Below are positions 1 to 12,100 of a DNA stretch of 64,000 nt, one piece after another. The position numbers and the translations under genes are program-made. Under the pieces are notes generated by a model. It was not told the origin of the DNA, ran no database searches, and was given only the letters and a program-made list of their open reading frames with translations. This DNA is from Dermacentor variabilis (lineage: Eukaryota > Arthropoda > Arachnida > Ixodida > Ixodidae). The stretch spans positions 155,207,105 to 155,271,104 of the forward strand of contig NC_134572.1 in the NCBI RefSeq assembly GCF_050947875.1. Direction: 5' to 3'. Numbering within the stretch: position 1 is the first letter of the stretch; every line of letters starts with the position of its first letter.

Positions 1-151
1 TACCGAACGTCGTCCTGGCAACCAGGTCAAACGCCAGGGTGTTTAGGCAAGGCTGCACGTCGATCTGCTCACCAGACTGGCCTTCGCGAAAGCTTCGCTC
101 TTCGAGGATCTCCAAGAAGCTGTCCACAGCTTCGACCATGCCTGGAACAAA
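1..151 (-). CDS. P450 exon, helix D-E region, cut by the window edge
   Basis: The exon begins after an acceptor TTGACCAG, in phase 0 as required by the preceding exon. It reads [20 protein letters not shown] and on to [15 protein letters not shown], the usual P450 sequence after KLR and before helix F. A competing CAG eleven bases inside the exon would break the frame. The reading frame is still open at base 1, so the gene continues to the left of the window. Confidence 0.85.
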
Positions 152-3100
152 CTGGTCAAGTCGATTCGTTCACGGCACGCTTCTCTAAATTACTCAATGA
201 GTAAGGGAGTTTAATTTTAATGTTAGCAATACGATGCACAACACACATATATATAAGTACTAATCTGGACTCAACTGTATTTTCAGAGTGTCCCGTTTTA
301 TAACACTACCAGTTTGTAAATAACTGTAAGTAAGAGTTGTAGCACAAAAAAGAACTGTAATCATCACACAAAATACTATAAACAACTAACAGTTTGGGGA
401 AGAGATAATGAACAATATTTACAGAACAAAAAAACGTTTGTACAAGACATAGTATACAAGAGATTCGATTAAGCAGTCGTACTTGGCCAGAACAGAAATA
501 GAAGACCAGCTCTCATGCTTCAGCGGAGATGTGGGATAGGAGGTTGACACCTTGTTATGCAAGGTTTACAGCTATAGACATCGTATGAGTTATTTTCTAA
601 GGATCAAGTGCGAGTTTACTGAGAAAATATATTGAGCAGCTCTCTATGAGTCTGCACTCGCACCTATTGTCATGTCTGCCTATATCGGGCACACTTTCCT
701 ATATCGGCATTGCCAAAGTTTTGATCTGTGCGTTATGGCAAATTCAACGTCTTTTCAATGAAGCTGCAGCCGTCACCAAGGTACTAGACGCCGTATTTCC
801 CACATATGCTCGTTCCACAAAGGTTAACTAAACCAAGAAATGCAGTCTCGCACGAAAGGCGAAGCACTGATTACGAGAGCAAGTTGTCGGATAGTTGGAA
901 GCGGTAAGGTTAGCACATTTATAAGCTGTATAAGCTGCTGTAAATATTTACTCATTGATTGAATCAACAAGCGCGGTCTCAGGCGCGCACAGGCAAAAAA
1001 AAAACATGACTCAATGATCGCGGACACGTGCTGTCGGAACGCTGGCGTGATGAAGAGCGGCAGCAGCGGCGAGCGAATTCCCCTTCGTAATATTTGTAGC
1101 TTCGACGCGAACAGGCGCGCTGGAACACAGCGCACACGATGCCATCGGCAATGTGGTGGGTTATTATTATTATTACCGCGTATTACCTCGAAGAGCAGCA
1201 GAAGCGAAGATGACTATCGGTCTTTCAAATCTGGGCGTAACAAATTAAATTCTGATACTAAACGCGCTAAACAAGAATGTTATGCGAACGAGTTTCTTTG
1301 CTATCAAGGGAAATTTACATCTCATGCGGAAAGCGATCAACGAGGTAATGAACAAAGGCTCTATACCAAAAAAAGTTGAATTTCAGCATAGTGAATTCTC
1401 ATATATTTAGGTTGCCAATACGTTCCATTCTCATTTTATCGATGCTAGTGCGTCCTCACAAAATGATACACTGGTCTCTTCCACGGAATATATAGTGTTA
1501 CGACGAGCCGACGCCCAATACTATTTACAGTTTATTTACAAGGGATCTAACGTAGGCCAAACTGGAGACGCTATATCAAGCGGGTACACGTCGTCTTCTT
1601 CCTCCTTAGTGCAGCCATACTGTCACGGCTGTTCCGTATCATCACCCCCGGCAGTAGAAGCGTGCACCGTCTCGGTGCTTACTCTACACATCCGCGGGGA
1701 AGGGTGTGTGGTATGGCTTAAGTGTCGCCACGTGAACGATGTCACTTGTAGCTGACAATGACGCTGACAGGTCGGCGGGGATGATTTCATACGTGACATC
1801 GGTCACTTGTCTCGCCGCACGGTATGCGCCAGTGTAGCACGACAGCAGCTTTTCAGAAAGGCCCACAAGTCGAATGGGGGACAGGAGGAGCACCAGAGAA
1901 CCCAGACAAAAGTGCACGTCGCGATGGTGGCAATCATAGAAACCTCTCTGATGCTCCTGTGAGGCCTCGAGACGGGTGCGGGCGAGCTGGCCTGCGTGGT
2001 CGGTGTTCGCTTCGCGGGTGTATTCAATGGCTGAACGTGTGGCCGAGGGCAGCAAAGTGTCCAAGGGCAACGCGGGTTCTCGGCCATATAGGGCATGGAA
2101 TGGTGAATAACCAGCGGTGTCGTGACGGGATGAATTGTACGCGAACATCACATATGGTAAGTGAAGATCCCAGTCGTGGTTGTCGGTCGCAACGTACTTC
2201 GAAAGCATGTCGGTGATGGTCCGGTTGAGGCGCTCCGTGAGGCCCTTGGTCGGTGGGTGGTAGGACCTGCTGAACTTGTGCTTTGTCGAGCAGGAGTGGA
2301 ATGAATGAATATTTGATGTTTAATGGCGCAAGGGCCAGATGTGGCCAAAGAGCGCCATGCTAATGATTAATGAGTTCGCAGTGCCTGATGGGTTTATGGT
2401 CTTAATGCGCTGTGGCTGTAAAGGGGCCTAAAAGAGTTGATGTAAATTCCTTAAAATGTACGAGTAATAAAGTTATGGGAATGACTATTGGCGAGTACTG
2501 TGAACATTAAAATGGATTAAGAAAGGATGATGCAATATATAAAATATGTGATTGTCTAGATGTATAATATTGTCTAGAGCACTAGTGCCTCACCGGGACC
2601 CTTGAAACGCAAGGGCCTAGAGGCATGTGCTATACAGAGAATCTATCCTAGCGATATCCTCTGGAAAGAGAATGCGCTAAGAAATGAATGGGCTTGTAAC
2701 ATGTAGTACAACATCTTTCAAGAAAGCGAGGACTGCTTTGGTACCAAAAAGCGGTTCTACCCCAAGGAACATGGCCGGATGCAGAGGGACGTGATGGCTG
2801 TATGCAAAAGGAAAATGTTTTCTCCTGTCTTTTTCGGCTTCTCGGCACTCCAGGAAGACATGGAGGACGGTCAGCCGGTCGCCACATCTACCGCAGGTTG
2901 CAGGCTGGTTACCAGTCAAAAGAAAATTATGAGTGCCAAATGTGTGTCCTATTCTCAGTCTAGTGAAAAGGACGTCTGTTCTTCGTGTTTTCTTTGTTGG
3001 CTGCCATAAACCTAACTTAGGCTTAATTACGTGAAGCTTATTGCTCGTTTCTGCGTCCCACAAGCGTTGCCAGTGGCTTCGCAGTTTGTTTCTGAGGAAA

Positions 3101-6100
3101 GGCTTCATGTCTGTGACAGGGACTGCAGCAGAACGGCTACCCTGCGATGCCACTGATTTGGCCATCTCGTCAGCAAGCACATTTCCCTCGATTCCTCTAT
3201 GGCCAGGAACCCAGCATATTACAACATGTCTGTGTAATGAGTAGATGTTACATAAGTGTGTGTAGAGTTCATTGAAGACAGGATTTGTATGCTTTTGTAA
3301 AGAAATTAGTGCTTTTACAAGACTTAACGAGTCTGTGAATATTATTGCTCTGTCAAGTTTCAGTGTCTTTATGTGTTTTACGGCAGACAGTACTGCATAA
3401 GCTTCTGCAGTGAAGATACTTGTTAGGGGGTTCAACATGTCAGATTCAGAAAGAGAGTGGCCAACAGCAGCGTAGGATACACCAGCATGGGATTTGGACG
3501 CGTCCGTGTAAAACTCGTAGCAGGAGTACTTCGATTGAAGCTCTCGGAAATGCATAGCAATTTCAAGCTCAGGAGCGTGCTTCGAGACCTCTACAAAGGA
3601 TGGGTCACATTCTATCATCTGCCACTCCCAGGGCGGTAATAGATTAGCAGGAGCCATTAGGCGATGTTCGAGTATTGGGACATCCATTTCTTCACTAAGT
3701 TCTCTTACACGCAGCGACAAAGGAAGTCTCATGGAGGGTCTGTTACGGAAGAGTGTTTCACACGTTAAGTCGTTTACTGTCATGAAACACGGATGTTCCT
3801 TATTAGAGCGCACTTTAAGAAAGTAGGTGAAGCTAATGTATGTTCTCTGAATATGTAGTGACCACTCGTCTGACTCTGCATATAGACTTTCGACGGGGCT
3901 TGTTCTAAATGCGCCAGTGGCGAGGCGGATGCCCAGATGATGAACGGGGTCTAACATTTTTAGCGCACTCGGTGCAGCAGAGTGATATACTACGGCACCA
4001 TAATCTAGCCGTGATCTAACTAGGCTCCTGTAAAGATTCAACAGGCACCTCCTGTCGCTACCCCATGTAGTGTGGGATAGGACTTTAAGTAAGTTCATGG
4101 TTTTTAGACATTTTGCTTTCAGACTTCTTATGTGTGAAATGAAGGTAAGCCTGGAGTCAAGGATAATACCTAGAAATTTGTGTTCTTTGTTAACAGGAAT
4201 TTGTTGTCCACCCAGTTCTACACAGGGATCAGGTACCAGGCCTCTCTTTCTTGTGAAGAGAACACAAGAACTTTTGTGCGGGTTAATTTTAAATCCATTT
4301 TGGTCTGCCCACTTGGACACCTTGTTTAAGCCCTGCTGTACCTGTCTTTCACATACTGTAAGGTTGCAGGATTTGAAGCCTATCTGTATATCGTCTACGT
4401 ATACGGAATAAAAAATGGCTGGGGGCAGTGAAGAACGAAGTGTATTCATCTTAACGATAAAGAGAGTGCAGCTAAGTACGCCTCCCTGGGGTACACCGGT
4501 TTCCTGCGTAAAAGGACGTGACAGTGCATTACCGACTTTTACACGGAAGGTACGATTTGACAGATAGCTTTCGATTATGTTCAGCGTATTTCCACGGATG
4601 CCCATTTCCGACAGGTCTCGCAAAATCCCGTAACGCCATGCCGTGTCATAAGCTTTTTCCATGTCAAGGAATATCGATAGGAAATACTGTTTATGTATAA
4701 ATGCATCGCGGATATTTCCTTCAATGCGCACAAGGTGATCGGTTGTTGACCGCCCTTGTCTGAAGCCACACTGATAGAGATCGAGTATATTGTTGAGTTC
4801 AAGGAAATGTACGAGTCTGCGATTAATCATTTTTTCAAAGAGCTTACACAGACAATTGGTAAGAGCTATCGGACGATAACTTGCTGCCAAGGAGGGGTCT
4901 TTTCCCTGCTTCAGGACAGGAACCACAATCGCCTCTTTTCATGTAGATGGGAGGTATCCCGCAGCCCACAGAGTGTTGAAAAGTGTAAGTAGTGTAAATT
5001 GCGTGTCAGTATGTAAGTTTCTGATCATGTCATACATGACTCTGTCAGGTCCCGGTGCAGTGCTTTGGCATGTATTCAAGGCAGCTCTCAACTCGGCAAT
5101 ACTGAAAGGCCGGTTACAGGGTTCATTCTGTCTTGATTTTCTCATTATTGGCTTACATTCTTCGGATTGTTTATATTTGAGAAAGGACTGAGAATAATGG
5201 GTTGAGCTCGAGATGCTCTCAAAGTGCTCCCCAAGTGAGTCTGCCTGATCTTGGAGGGTATCACCTTGTGTGTTTACCAGAGGGAGTGATTGTGCTTGTC
5301 GCCCTATTATCCTAATAACCCTGCTCCAGACTTTGGCCTCATCTGTGTACGAGTTGATGCCCGATAAAGACTTCTGCCAGCTTTCTCTTCTGGCCTGTCG
5401 GCGGGTTCGCCTGCCTTCGGATTTTACTTTTTTAAAGTTGATAAGATTTTCTGCAGTGGGAGAAGCGCGTAGCAAACCCCACGCTTTGTTCTGTTTTTTA
5501 CGTGCGATCCTACAATCGTCGGTCCACCACGGGACACGCCGTTTGCACGACAGGCCATTTACTTGTAATATGCATTTAGATGCGGCATCTATTATAAAGG
5601 CTGTAAAATACTCCACAGCAGCATCAATTTCTAACGAGGAAATGTCATGCCATGAGATACCAGTAAGAGTTCGAAATTTGTCCCAATCAGCTGTCTCCAT
5701 CTTCCACCGAGGTGCCTGTGGTGGATATTCGTTTTCTTGGGGTGTTCGTAGTAGTATGGGGAAGTGATCGCTTCCGTAAGGGTTCTTTGTAACTTCCCAT
5801 TCAAGTTCAGGCAGAATAGAAGGAGAAACTATGCTCAGATCAATTGAAGAAAAGGTATGGTTTGCAAGACAGTAATAAGTGGGTTCCTTCTTATTCAGCA
5901 GACACGCATCGGACGAAAAAAGAAATTGTTCAACGAGACGACCTCGCGCATCGATACGAGAGTCTCCCCACAAGCTGCTGTGTGCATTGAAATCACCCAG
6001 AACAACATAAGGTTCTGGCAATTGATCTATAAAGGATTGGAATTCATGTTTCGTTAATTTGTGATGTGGGGGGATGTAAAGAGAGCTAATAGTGATAAGT

Positions 6101-9100
6101 TTGTTTAGAAGAACAGCTCGAACCGCCACTGCTTCAAGAGGCGTTTGTAGCTGTAAAGGTTGACACGCAATGCTTTTATGGATGACAATGGCAACGCCGC
6201 CTGGTGATGCGACACCATCATCGCGATCTTTGCGAAAAGTTAAATACTGTCGGAGAAAGTTTGTGTGTTTTGATTTTAGGTGTGTTTCCTGTAAACACAG
6301 CACTTTTGGATTGTGTTGGTGGATGAGTTCTTGTACATCATCAAGGTTTCTCAGAAGACCTCTGACATTCCATTGTATGACTTGTGTATCCATGTTTAAA
6401 GGGGATTGGTGCTGTGTTTACGGAAACGGAAGTGATGCCTTAGATTACAGAGCTCTTGCGAGGCCCTGTAACCGGGGTTCTGCCTTTTTTGGAGCGTTCG
6501 AGGGAGCCTCGCCGCTCCTTAGGCGCTTGGAGCGCCGTGGGGATAGGTGTTGTGTCCATTGCCTCTTTTGAGGCGCCGGACACGCGCTCTTGAGAGCGAG
6601 AAGTTTTTCGAGAGAGTCTCACCTCGGAAGGCGAGACCCCTGCGCCCACCAGCCCGGAGGTCGATGGGGCTCCCTGAGCGATTTGGCTGCGCCGGCTGTT
6701 GCCAGCGCTGGAAGGGGCCGGGGAGGTTGAGGCAGCCTCGGCTGCGCCCACCTTCGGGGTCGGTGGTCCCCTCTCCTCGGTTGACGGAGCAGCGCTAGCT
6801 GCAACCGCCGCGGGGTAGATGGCTTAGCTGCCGACTCACTGATTGAGGGTCGGACAGCCGCCGGAGGCCGTTGTGACGCTGCCCCATGACGCGCCACTTC
6901 GGCAAAGGTTTTCTTTGGCAGGTATGCTACCCGCCTTCGTGCCTCTTTGAACGATATATTCGCTTTCACTTTGATCGTTACTATTTCTTTTTCCTTCTTC
7001 CAGGAGGGGCACGACCGCGAGTACGCGGCGTGCTCCCCATCACAGTTTACACAGTGGGGAGCGTTCTCACACGTTTCAGTGGTGTGTTCTTGGGCACTAC
7101 ATTTAGCACAAGTCTGGCGGCCTCGGCAACTCTGCGAACTGTGGCCGAAGCGCTGGCACTTGAAACAGCGGAGTGGGTTGGGCACGTACGGCCTAACGCG
7201 GAGCTTGATGTACCCGGCCTCAATCGACTCGGGCAGGACACTTGAACCAAAGGTGATTATTAAGTGCTTCGTTTGAATCTCTTTACCATCTCGCCTTATC
7301 TTTATTCTTCTAACATTGATAACATTTTGCTCACTGAAGCCCTCCAGGAGCTCCGCCTCAGTCAGCTCAAGCAGATCATCATCGGAAACAACACCGCGGG
7401 TGGTGTTCATTGTACGGTGTGGCGTTACTGTTATGTGGGTCTCCCCGAATGACACTAGTTTCTGTAGTTGCTCATATTGCTTCTGGTCGCGGAGCTCCAA
7501 GAGGAGGTCACCGCTTGCCATCCTGGACACCTTGTAACCTGGTCTAAAAACATCAGTCAAGGACTTTGAGACAAGGAATGGTGATATGTTTCCCACTGCT
7601 TTGTTTGGCTTTTCAGAGTGAATGACGTGGAACCGGGGAAAATTCTGGATTTGGTGTCCGAAAAACTGAAAAACATCTTCGGTGCGCCCTCGTTTCGGAG
7701 GGCGATCAGGAAGTTTGGGGAAGGGAGTTTCCATGAGAATATATAAGATTCGGCAACAGCGCCGACCGCCCACCACGGAGCCCAACGAGGGGACGCGGCA
7801 GAGCTTGTGTACAAGCCTGCACGACGCCAGCCGTACGCCATCACTATAACCCAATATGGTGTACCCAAGGTAGGATATCCACACAAGGTTAACCCTTGCC
7901 GCCGTGGAGAAAGGAAGTAAATGGAAGAGAGAAGAAGACAGGAAAGATGTAAAGTGAGAGATAAAGACGAAGGTTTGAGAAGAGAGAGACAGGAAAAGGC
8001 GACTACCGATTTCCCCCGGGTGGGTCAGTCCGGGGGTGCCGTCTACGTGAAGCAGAGGCCAAAGAGGCGTGTTGCCTCCGCCGGGGGGCCTTAAAGGTCC
8101 GAACACCCGGCATCGGCTCAACCCCCAGGATCCCCCTTTCCCCGGACACGGCTAAGCCGCGCACGGCTACACGCGGGAAGGTCCAACCCTCGTGTGCTCG
8201 GGTCCGTGGTGTCGCAACACACCAAACGCCTGCTTGCGCAGACGCCCCTGCGGGGGAGCAGGAGTGGAGGATGTCCTCTACGACTGCCGAGAGAAAGCTG
8301 CGGCCATGTTCAGTGAGTAATTGGCGCGGATCACCGTGCACTAAAATGATGTCATAGAGAAGAAAGTCACCAACGTCAGTAGCACAAATTGTCGGGTGGG
8401 CTCTGGCGATTGCGTACCGCGTAGCATAATCAGCGGCGACGGCGACCCATTTATTTCCGGAGCCCGAGAGAGGAAATCGTCCAAGAAGGTCTAGACCAAC
8501 ACGGAAAAAACTGGAGGATGCTCAAGCTTCGCCTTCAAGAGAGGAACGCGATAGCGTTATCGCGCCCCGTTCGCACAGCCCACTCAAAACGATCTACGCG
8601 AGCCAAATGTCGTGATCGCCACGGACAGCCGGGCCGCGGAGCGCCACGAAAGCGGACGCGATCATGGGGCGAGTGGCGCGCCACGTGTCGGGGCAGCGCC
8701 GTATATTGCGAGGAGGGGGTCTTTTGTGTTTGCCGCAAGATGGCTCTGCGAGTGCGCAGAGCGTAGAAGAAATGTAGCGGAAACGTTCTTCGCTACTCAT
8801 GTAACTGCGAGTTCTGTCATTTACATGCTCATATTTACCGATATACGCCGCAGTATAACTTTCGACGGCACGTTTCTAAGGCAACACCGCATTCACTATG
8901 GCACTTTTGTCCCACTTTGAACTATTGAACCCGTGGCTGAGGTCGATAGTTCAAAGTGGGACAAAAGTGCCTATTTGACTGACTTGTCAAGTAAGAACTG
9001 TACAAGGACCTTATGGATGTGTTATTTCCTGTGCCATTGTACCGTCAATTATACTGTCAGGCAAAGGAAAAGATGTTTTGAAAGGCGTTAAAGAACGCTA

Positions 9101-12100
9101 GTTGCGCCAGGGGTTAAAACCTTTTTTTAAGCTGCACACAGGAACCTTACCCGTTAAAACATGGTTAGAGGGAAAGGGTTTATTTGTTCCGTGGGGTACT
9201 CATTGTTTGTAATGCAAAAAACCAGAGACAATTGAGCATGTGTTTTTAGATTTCTGGGGTGGAGTGTTCTTGTGGGAGATCTTACAGAGAACCTTGAAAA
9301 AAGAGTTGCCATTGAGTCCGCATGGAATCCGTTATCCAACTGTCGAAAACGACGATGGTGTGCCTTTCGATCTGGTTATGCTCCTGGGCCTGCACAGTAT
9401 ATGGCGAACTCGGACTGCTGAACACAATGCGGATATCGACGCTAGACCAGTTCGCGAAGATTTTTGCAAATCGGTGTCCCATTTTGTCGAAGTGCTGAAG
9501 TTGCAGTGGTATGTACCAGAGTGGGTTCCAAGATTAGAAATGTTGCAGATGCCGAAATACTGATGACTTGTAGTCAGCAAACAGCTGACGGCTCTCGGTA
9601 CTATGATCTGGTTAATCTGCTCTCCTGATCTCGTAAACTCTGTGTCAAGCGGCACAATAAAGAAAAAAAAACTCCTGGCTTAGTGGTAGCGTCTCCGTCC
9701 AAGACTCCGGAGACCCTGGTTCGATTCCCCCCCAGCCCATCTTGCAAGTTTTTTTGTGAATAAATTGCCTTCCGGGATTTTTTGCACACGGTCAACGCCG
9801 ACACCAACGGCACCGGCTTTTCTACGACACCAGCTCCTTAACGCTATCGCGTTAAAAGGTCCCGGGTGGGATGTCGATCGGCTGGAGATACCCAGCTGGA
9901 ATTGTGGAGGGCTTCTCCGGCGCTGACAGGGCTCACAAGCGGCAACGTAGCGCCGCACGGAGCGGGCGAGACCCGGCCAAAAGAATCGACGGTGTACATG
10001 GTCGTATTTGCGCGAGACACCCAAGTGTCCAGCCAAGGGAGCGTCGTGAAGTTGTTGGAGGACAGTCGAACGCAAGTGTGGTGGAATGACGAGCAGAAGG
10101 TCAAGGCCGTGTGGATCGATATCGCGGCGGTATAATGTTCCCTCCTTGAGGAAAAGCATCCGCAGAGACGCGTCGCCAGGTATTGACTCCAGACGGTCGA
10201 TGAGGGCTCGTAATGAAGGGTCGCGGCGTTGCTCATTGCCGATTTGAAGCAACTGGGACACAGATACAACGCAAGCGATGGCGTCCGCATTAGCCGGTTC
10301 GTCGACGGGTTAACGGGACAAACAATCCGCATCCTGGTGCAAGCGTCCCGTCTTATATACCAAGGATAAGGTATATTCTTGCAGGCGTAACGTCCAGCGA
10401 GCGTGTCCTCCCGTGGGGTCCTTGAGCGAGGATAGCCAGCGGAGAGCGTGGTGATCAGTGATGACGCAGAATGGGAGTTCGGACAAGCAAGGACGAAACT
10501 TCGCAACAGCCCACACAAGAGCGAGGCACTCGCGCTCTGTGATTGAATAATTGCGCTCGGCGGGTGAAAGAAGTCGGCTGGCATAGGCTATAACGCGATC
10601 ATGTCCACGCCGGCGTCATACTAACACTGCTCCTATGCCGTGACCACTGGCCTCAGTTCGAACTTCCGTTGAGGCAGACGGGTCAAAGTAGGCCAGGATT
10701 GGAGGCGTGGTAAGGAGAGTAGCGAGCTACGAAAAAGATGCGGCATGATCAGGTCCCCAAGAAAAAGAGGCATCTTTCTTTAAGAGGGCTGTAAGGGGAC
10801 GTGTGATGGTCGCAAAATTCTTCACATTGCGTCAGAAATAATAGCACAGCCTTACGAAACTACGAGCGTCCTTGGTAGATTTCGGTATAGAAAAGTTCGT
10901 AACGGCGCGAATTTTGTCCGGATCACGTCACACGCCGTTGGCATCCACAAGGTGTCCAAGGACGGTGATTTGGCTGCGAGCGAAGTGACATTTTGACGAG
11001 TTCAACTGGAGACCGACGCGGCGGAACGCGTCAAGAATCGCTCAAAGACGGTCTAGATGCGTGTCGAATGTGGGCGAATAAACGATGACGTCGTCCAGAT
11101 AGCACAGGCAGGTGCACCACTTGAACCCCTGAAGCAAAGAGTCCATCATTCGTCAGAAGGTGGCGGGCGCGTTACAGAAACCGAAAGTTGTGCTGCCTTC
11201 CGGTTTCTGTAACGCACTTCCACCCCGCACCTTTACCCCGCCCCTCCACCAAATTAATGTTACGTGTAGCCGATGCCCTATACTATTTACAATCTTTTTG
11301 CAGGGCAGCTAACGGAGTCCAAAATGGCGACGCTATAGCAAGCGGGCACACGTCGTCTTCTTTCTTCTCAGTGCAGCCAAACTGTGGCAGCTGTCCCGTT
11401 ATAAATATTAAGTCCAGGTTCTTCTACGGTGTTCTTGGCGCCTACTGAGCAGCACGAGATACAGACTATAATCTTATCGTTGAAAGACAGTTGTGTTTCT
11501 GTTGAAGATGATATAAAAGTGAAGCCGTTGAAAGCCGTCAGTGAAGCTGTATGCACGGCTCTTGCACATAACTGTGACTTAAGTCTTGCTAAGGGCGTCT
11601 TTCTAGATAAGATGAAGCTAGCCCGTGTTACTGTCATTAATAAAGGTGGCCCAGTTAGCGACATGAATACTTACAGGCCAATATCCGTTCTTTCTGTCTT
11701 CGCGAAAATTGCTGAGCACGTAATTAATAGAAGACTTTGTGAGCTTCTAAACACGTATAAAATTATAGCTCAGGAGCAAATGGTTTCTGCCAGATTAAAC
11801 CTTCAGAAACCGCTTTACTTGAAATAAAAGAACAAATCCTTGACAGCACAGAAAAGTCAACGCTAACTCTAGGTATCTTTATCGATTTTAGCAAGGCCTT
11901 CGATTGCATGCAACATGATGTCCTTTTGAAAAAGCTATTTCTTTATGGAATTCTTGGTGTCGCATTATCCTTGATAAAAAGCTATCTCACCTCTAGAATA
12001 CAATACACAACAATAAACGGAGTTAGTTCCGAAATTCAGCACATTAAGTACGAGGTGCCGCAAGGATCCGTCTTAGGACTTCTTTTATCTTTACTGTATA

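Larger units (their letters stand above)
2301..8255 (-). mobile_element. LINE-I: full-length RNase H-encoding non-LTR retrotransposon
   Basis: A 5955-bp element with a perfect 13-bp target duplication on both sides. On the minus strand it has a GC-rich 5' UTR (8255-7735), ORF1 (7734-6440), a 46-bp spacer, ORF2 (6393-2677) and a 3' UTR ending in an ATTCATTCAT-like simple repeat. The ORF1 zinc knuckles, apurinic-type endonuclease, RT and RNase H domain together place it in the I-clade group (Jockey-clade elements lack RNase H). Only two disabling changes were seen, one frameshift in ORF1 and one nonsense codon in ORF2. With the intact target duplication this suggests a fairly recent insertion. 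It is inserted in the integrase gene of Gypsy-A, so it is younger than Gypsy-A. Confidence 0.9.
8511..9852. mobile_element. Composite insertion in Gypsy-A integrase
   Basis: The gypsy integrase reading stops at the A-run near 8505-8510 and resumes at the A-run near 9851-9855. The missing codons are rejoined when this block is removed, and only an AAAA microrepeat is visible as a possible target duplication. The block contains, in order, an edge with CTCAAGCTTCGCCTTCAAGA and AACGCGATAGCGTTAT, unidentified sequence, a 25-bp hairpin, a 5'-truncated LINE tail and a tRNA-related SINE ending in AACGCTATCGCGTTA. That last motif is close to the reverse complement of the one at the left edge. Confidence 0.7.
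1496..11404 (-). mobile_element. Gypsy-A: internally deleted Ty3/gypsy LTR retrotransposon with nested insertions
   Basis: The order on the minus strand is 5' LTR (11404-11258), a primer-binding region (TTTGGTGGAGG), half of RT, RNase H, integrase zinc finger, integrase core, integrase C-terminus and 3' LTR (1641-1496). The two LTRs are 147 and 146 bp and close to each other in sequence. Gag, protease and the N-terminal half of RT are missing. The PBS region is followed almost at once by the middle of RT, through a small inverted-repeat junction at 11169-11215. Two insertions interrupt the integrase: a complete LINE (2301-8255) and a composite block (about 8511-9852). Stops and frameshifts show it is dead. 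It lies wholly inside the large P450 intron, in the same orientation as the gene. A sister copy with gag and protease is at 45323-47631. Confidence 0.88.

Noticed and set aside
9671..9740. Possible tRNA gene
   Set aside because: The boxes belong to a SINE. No acceptor stem or CCA-adjacent end, and it starts right after a LINE poly(A).
9844..10584. 246-codon minus-strand ORF
   Set aside because: It overlaps the gypsy integrase/RNase H frames and has no motif of its own. Treated as a shadow frame.
1684..11187. Gypsy-A as an endogenous retrovirus with env
   Set aside because: No env frame lies between integrase and the 3' LTR. The spacing is only about 40 bp.
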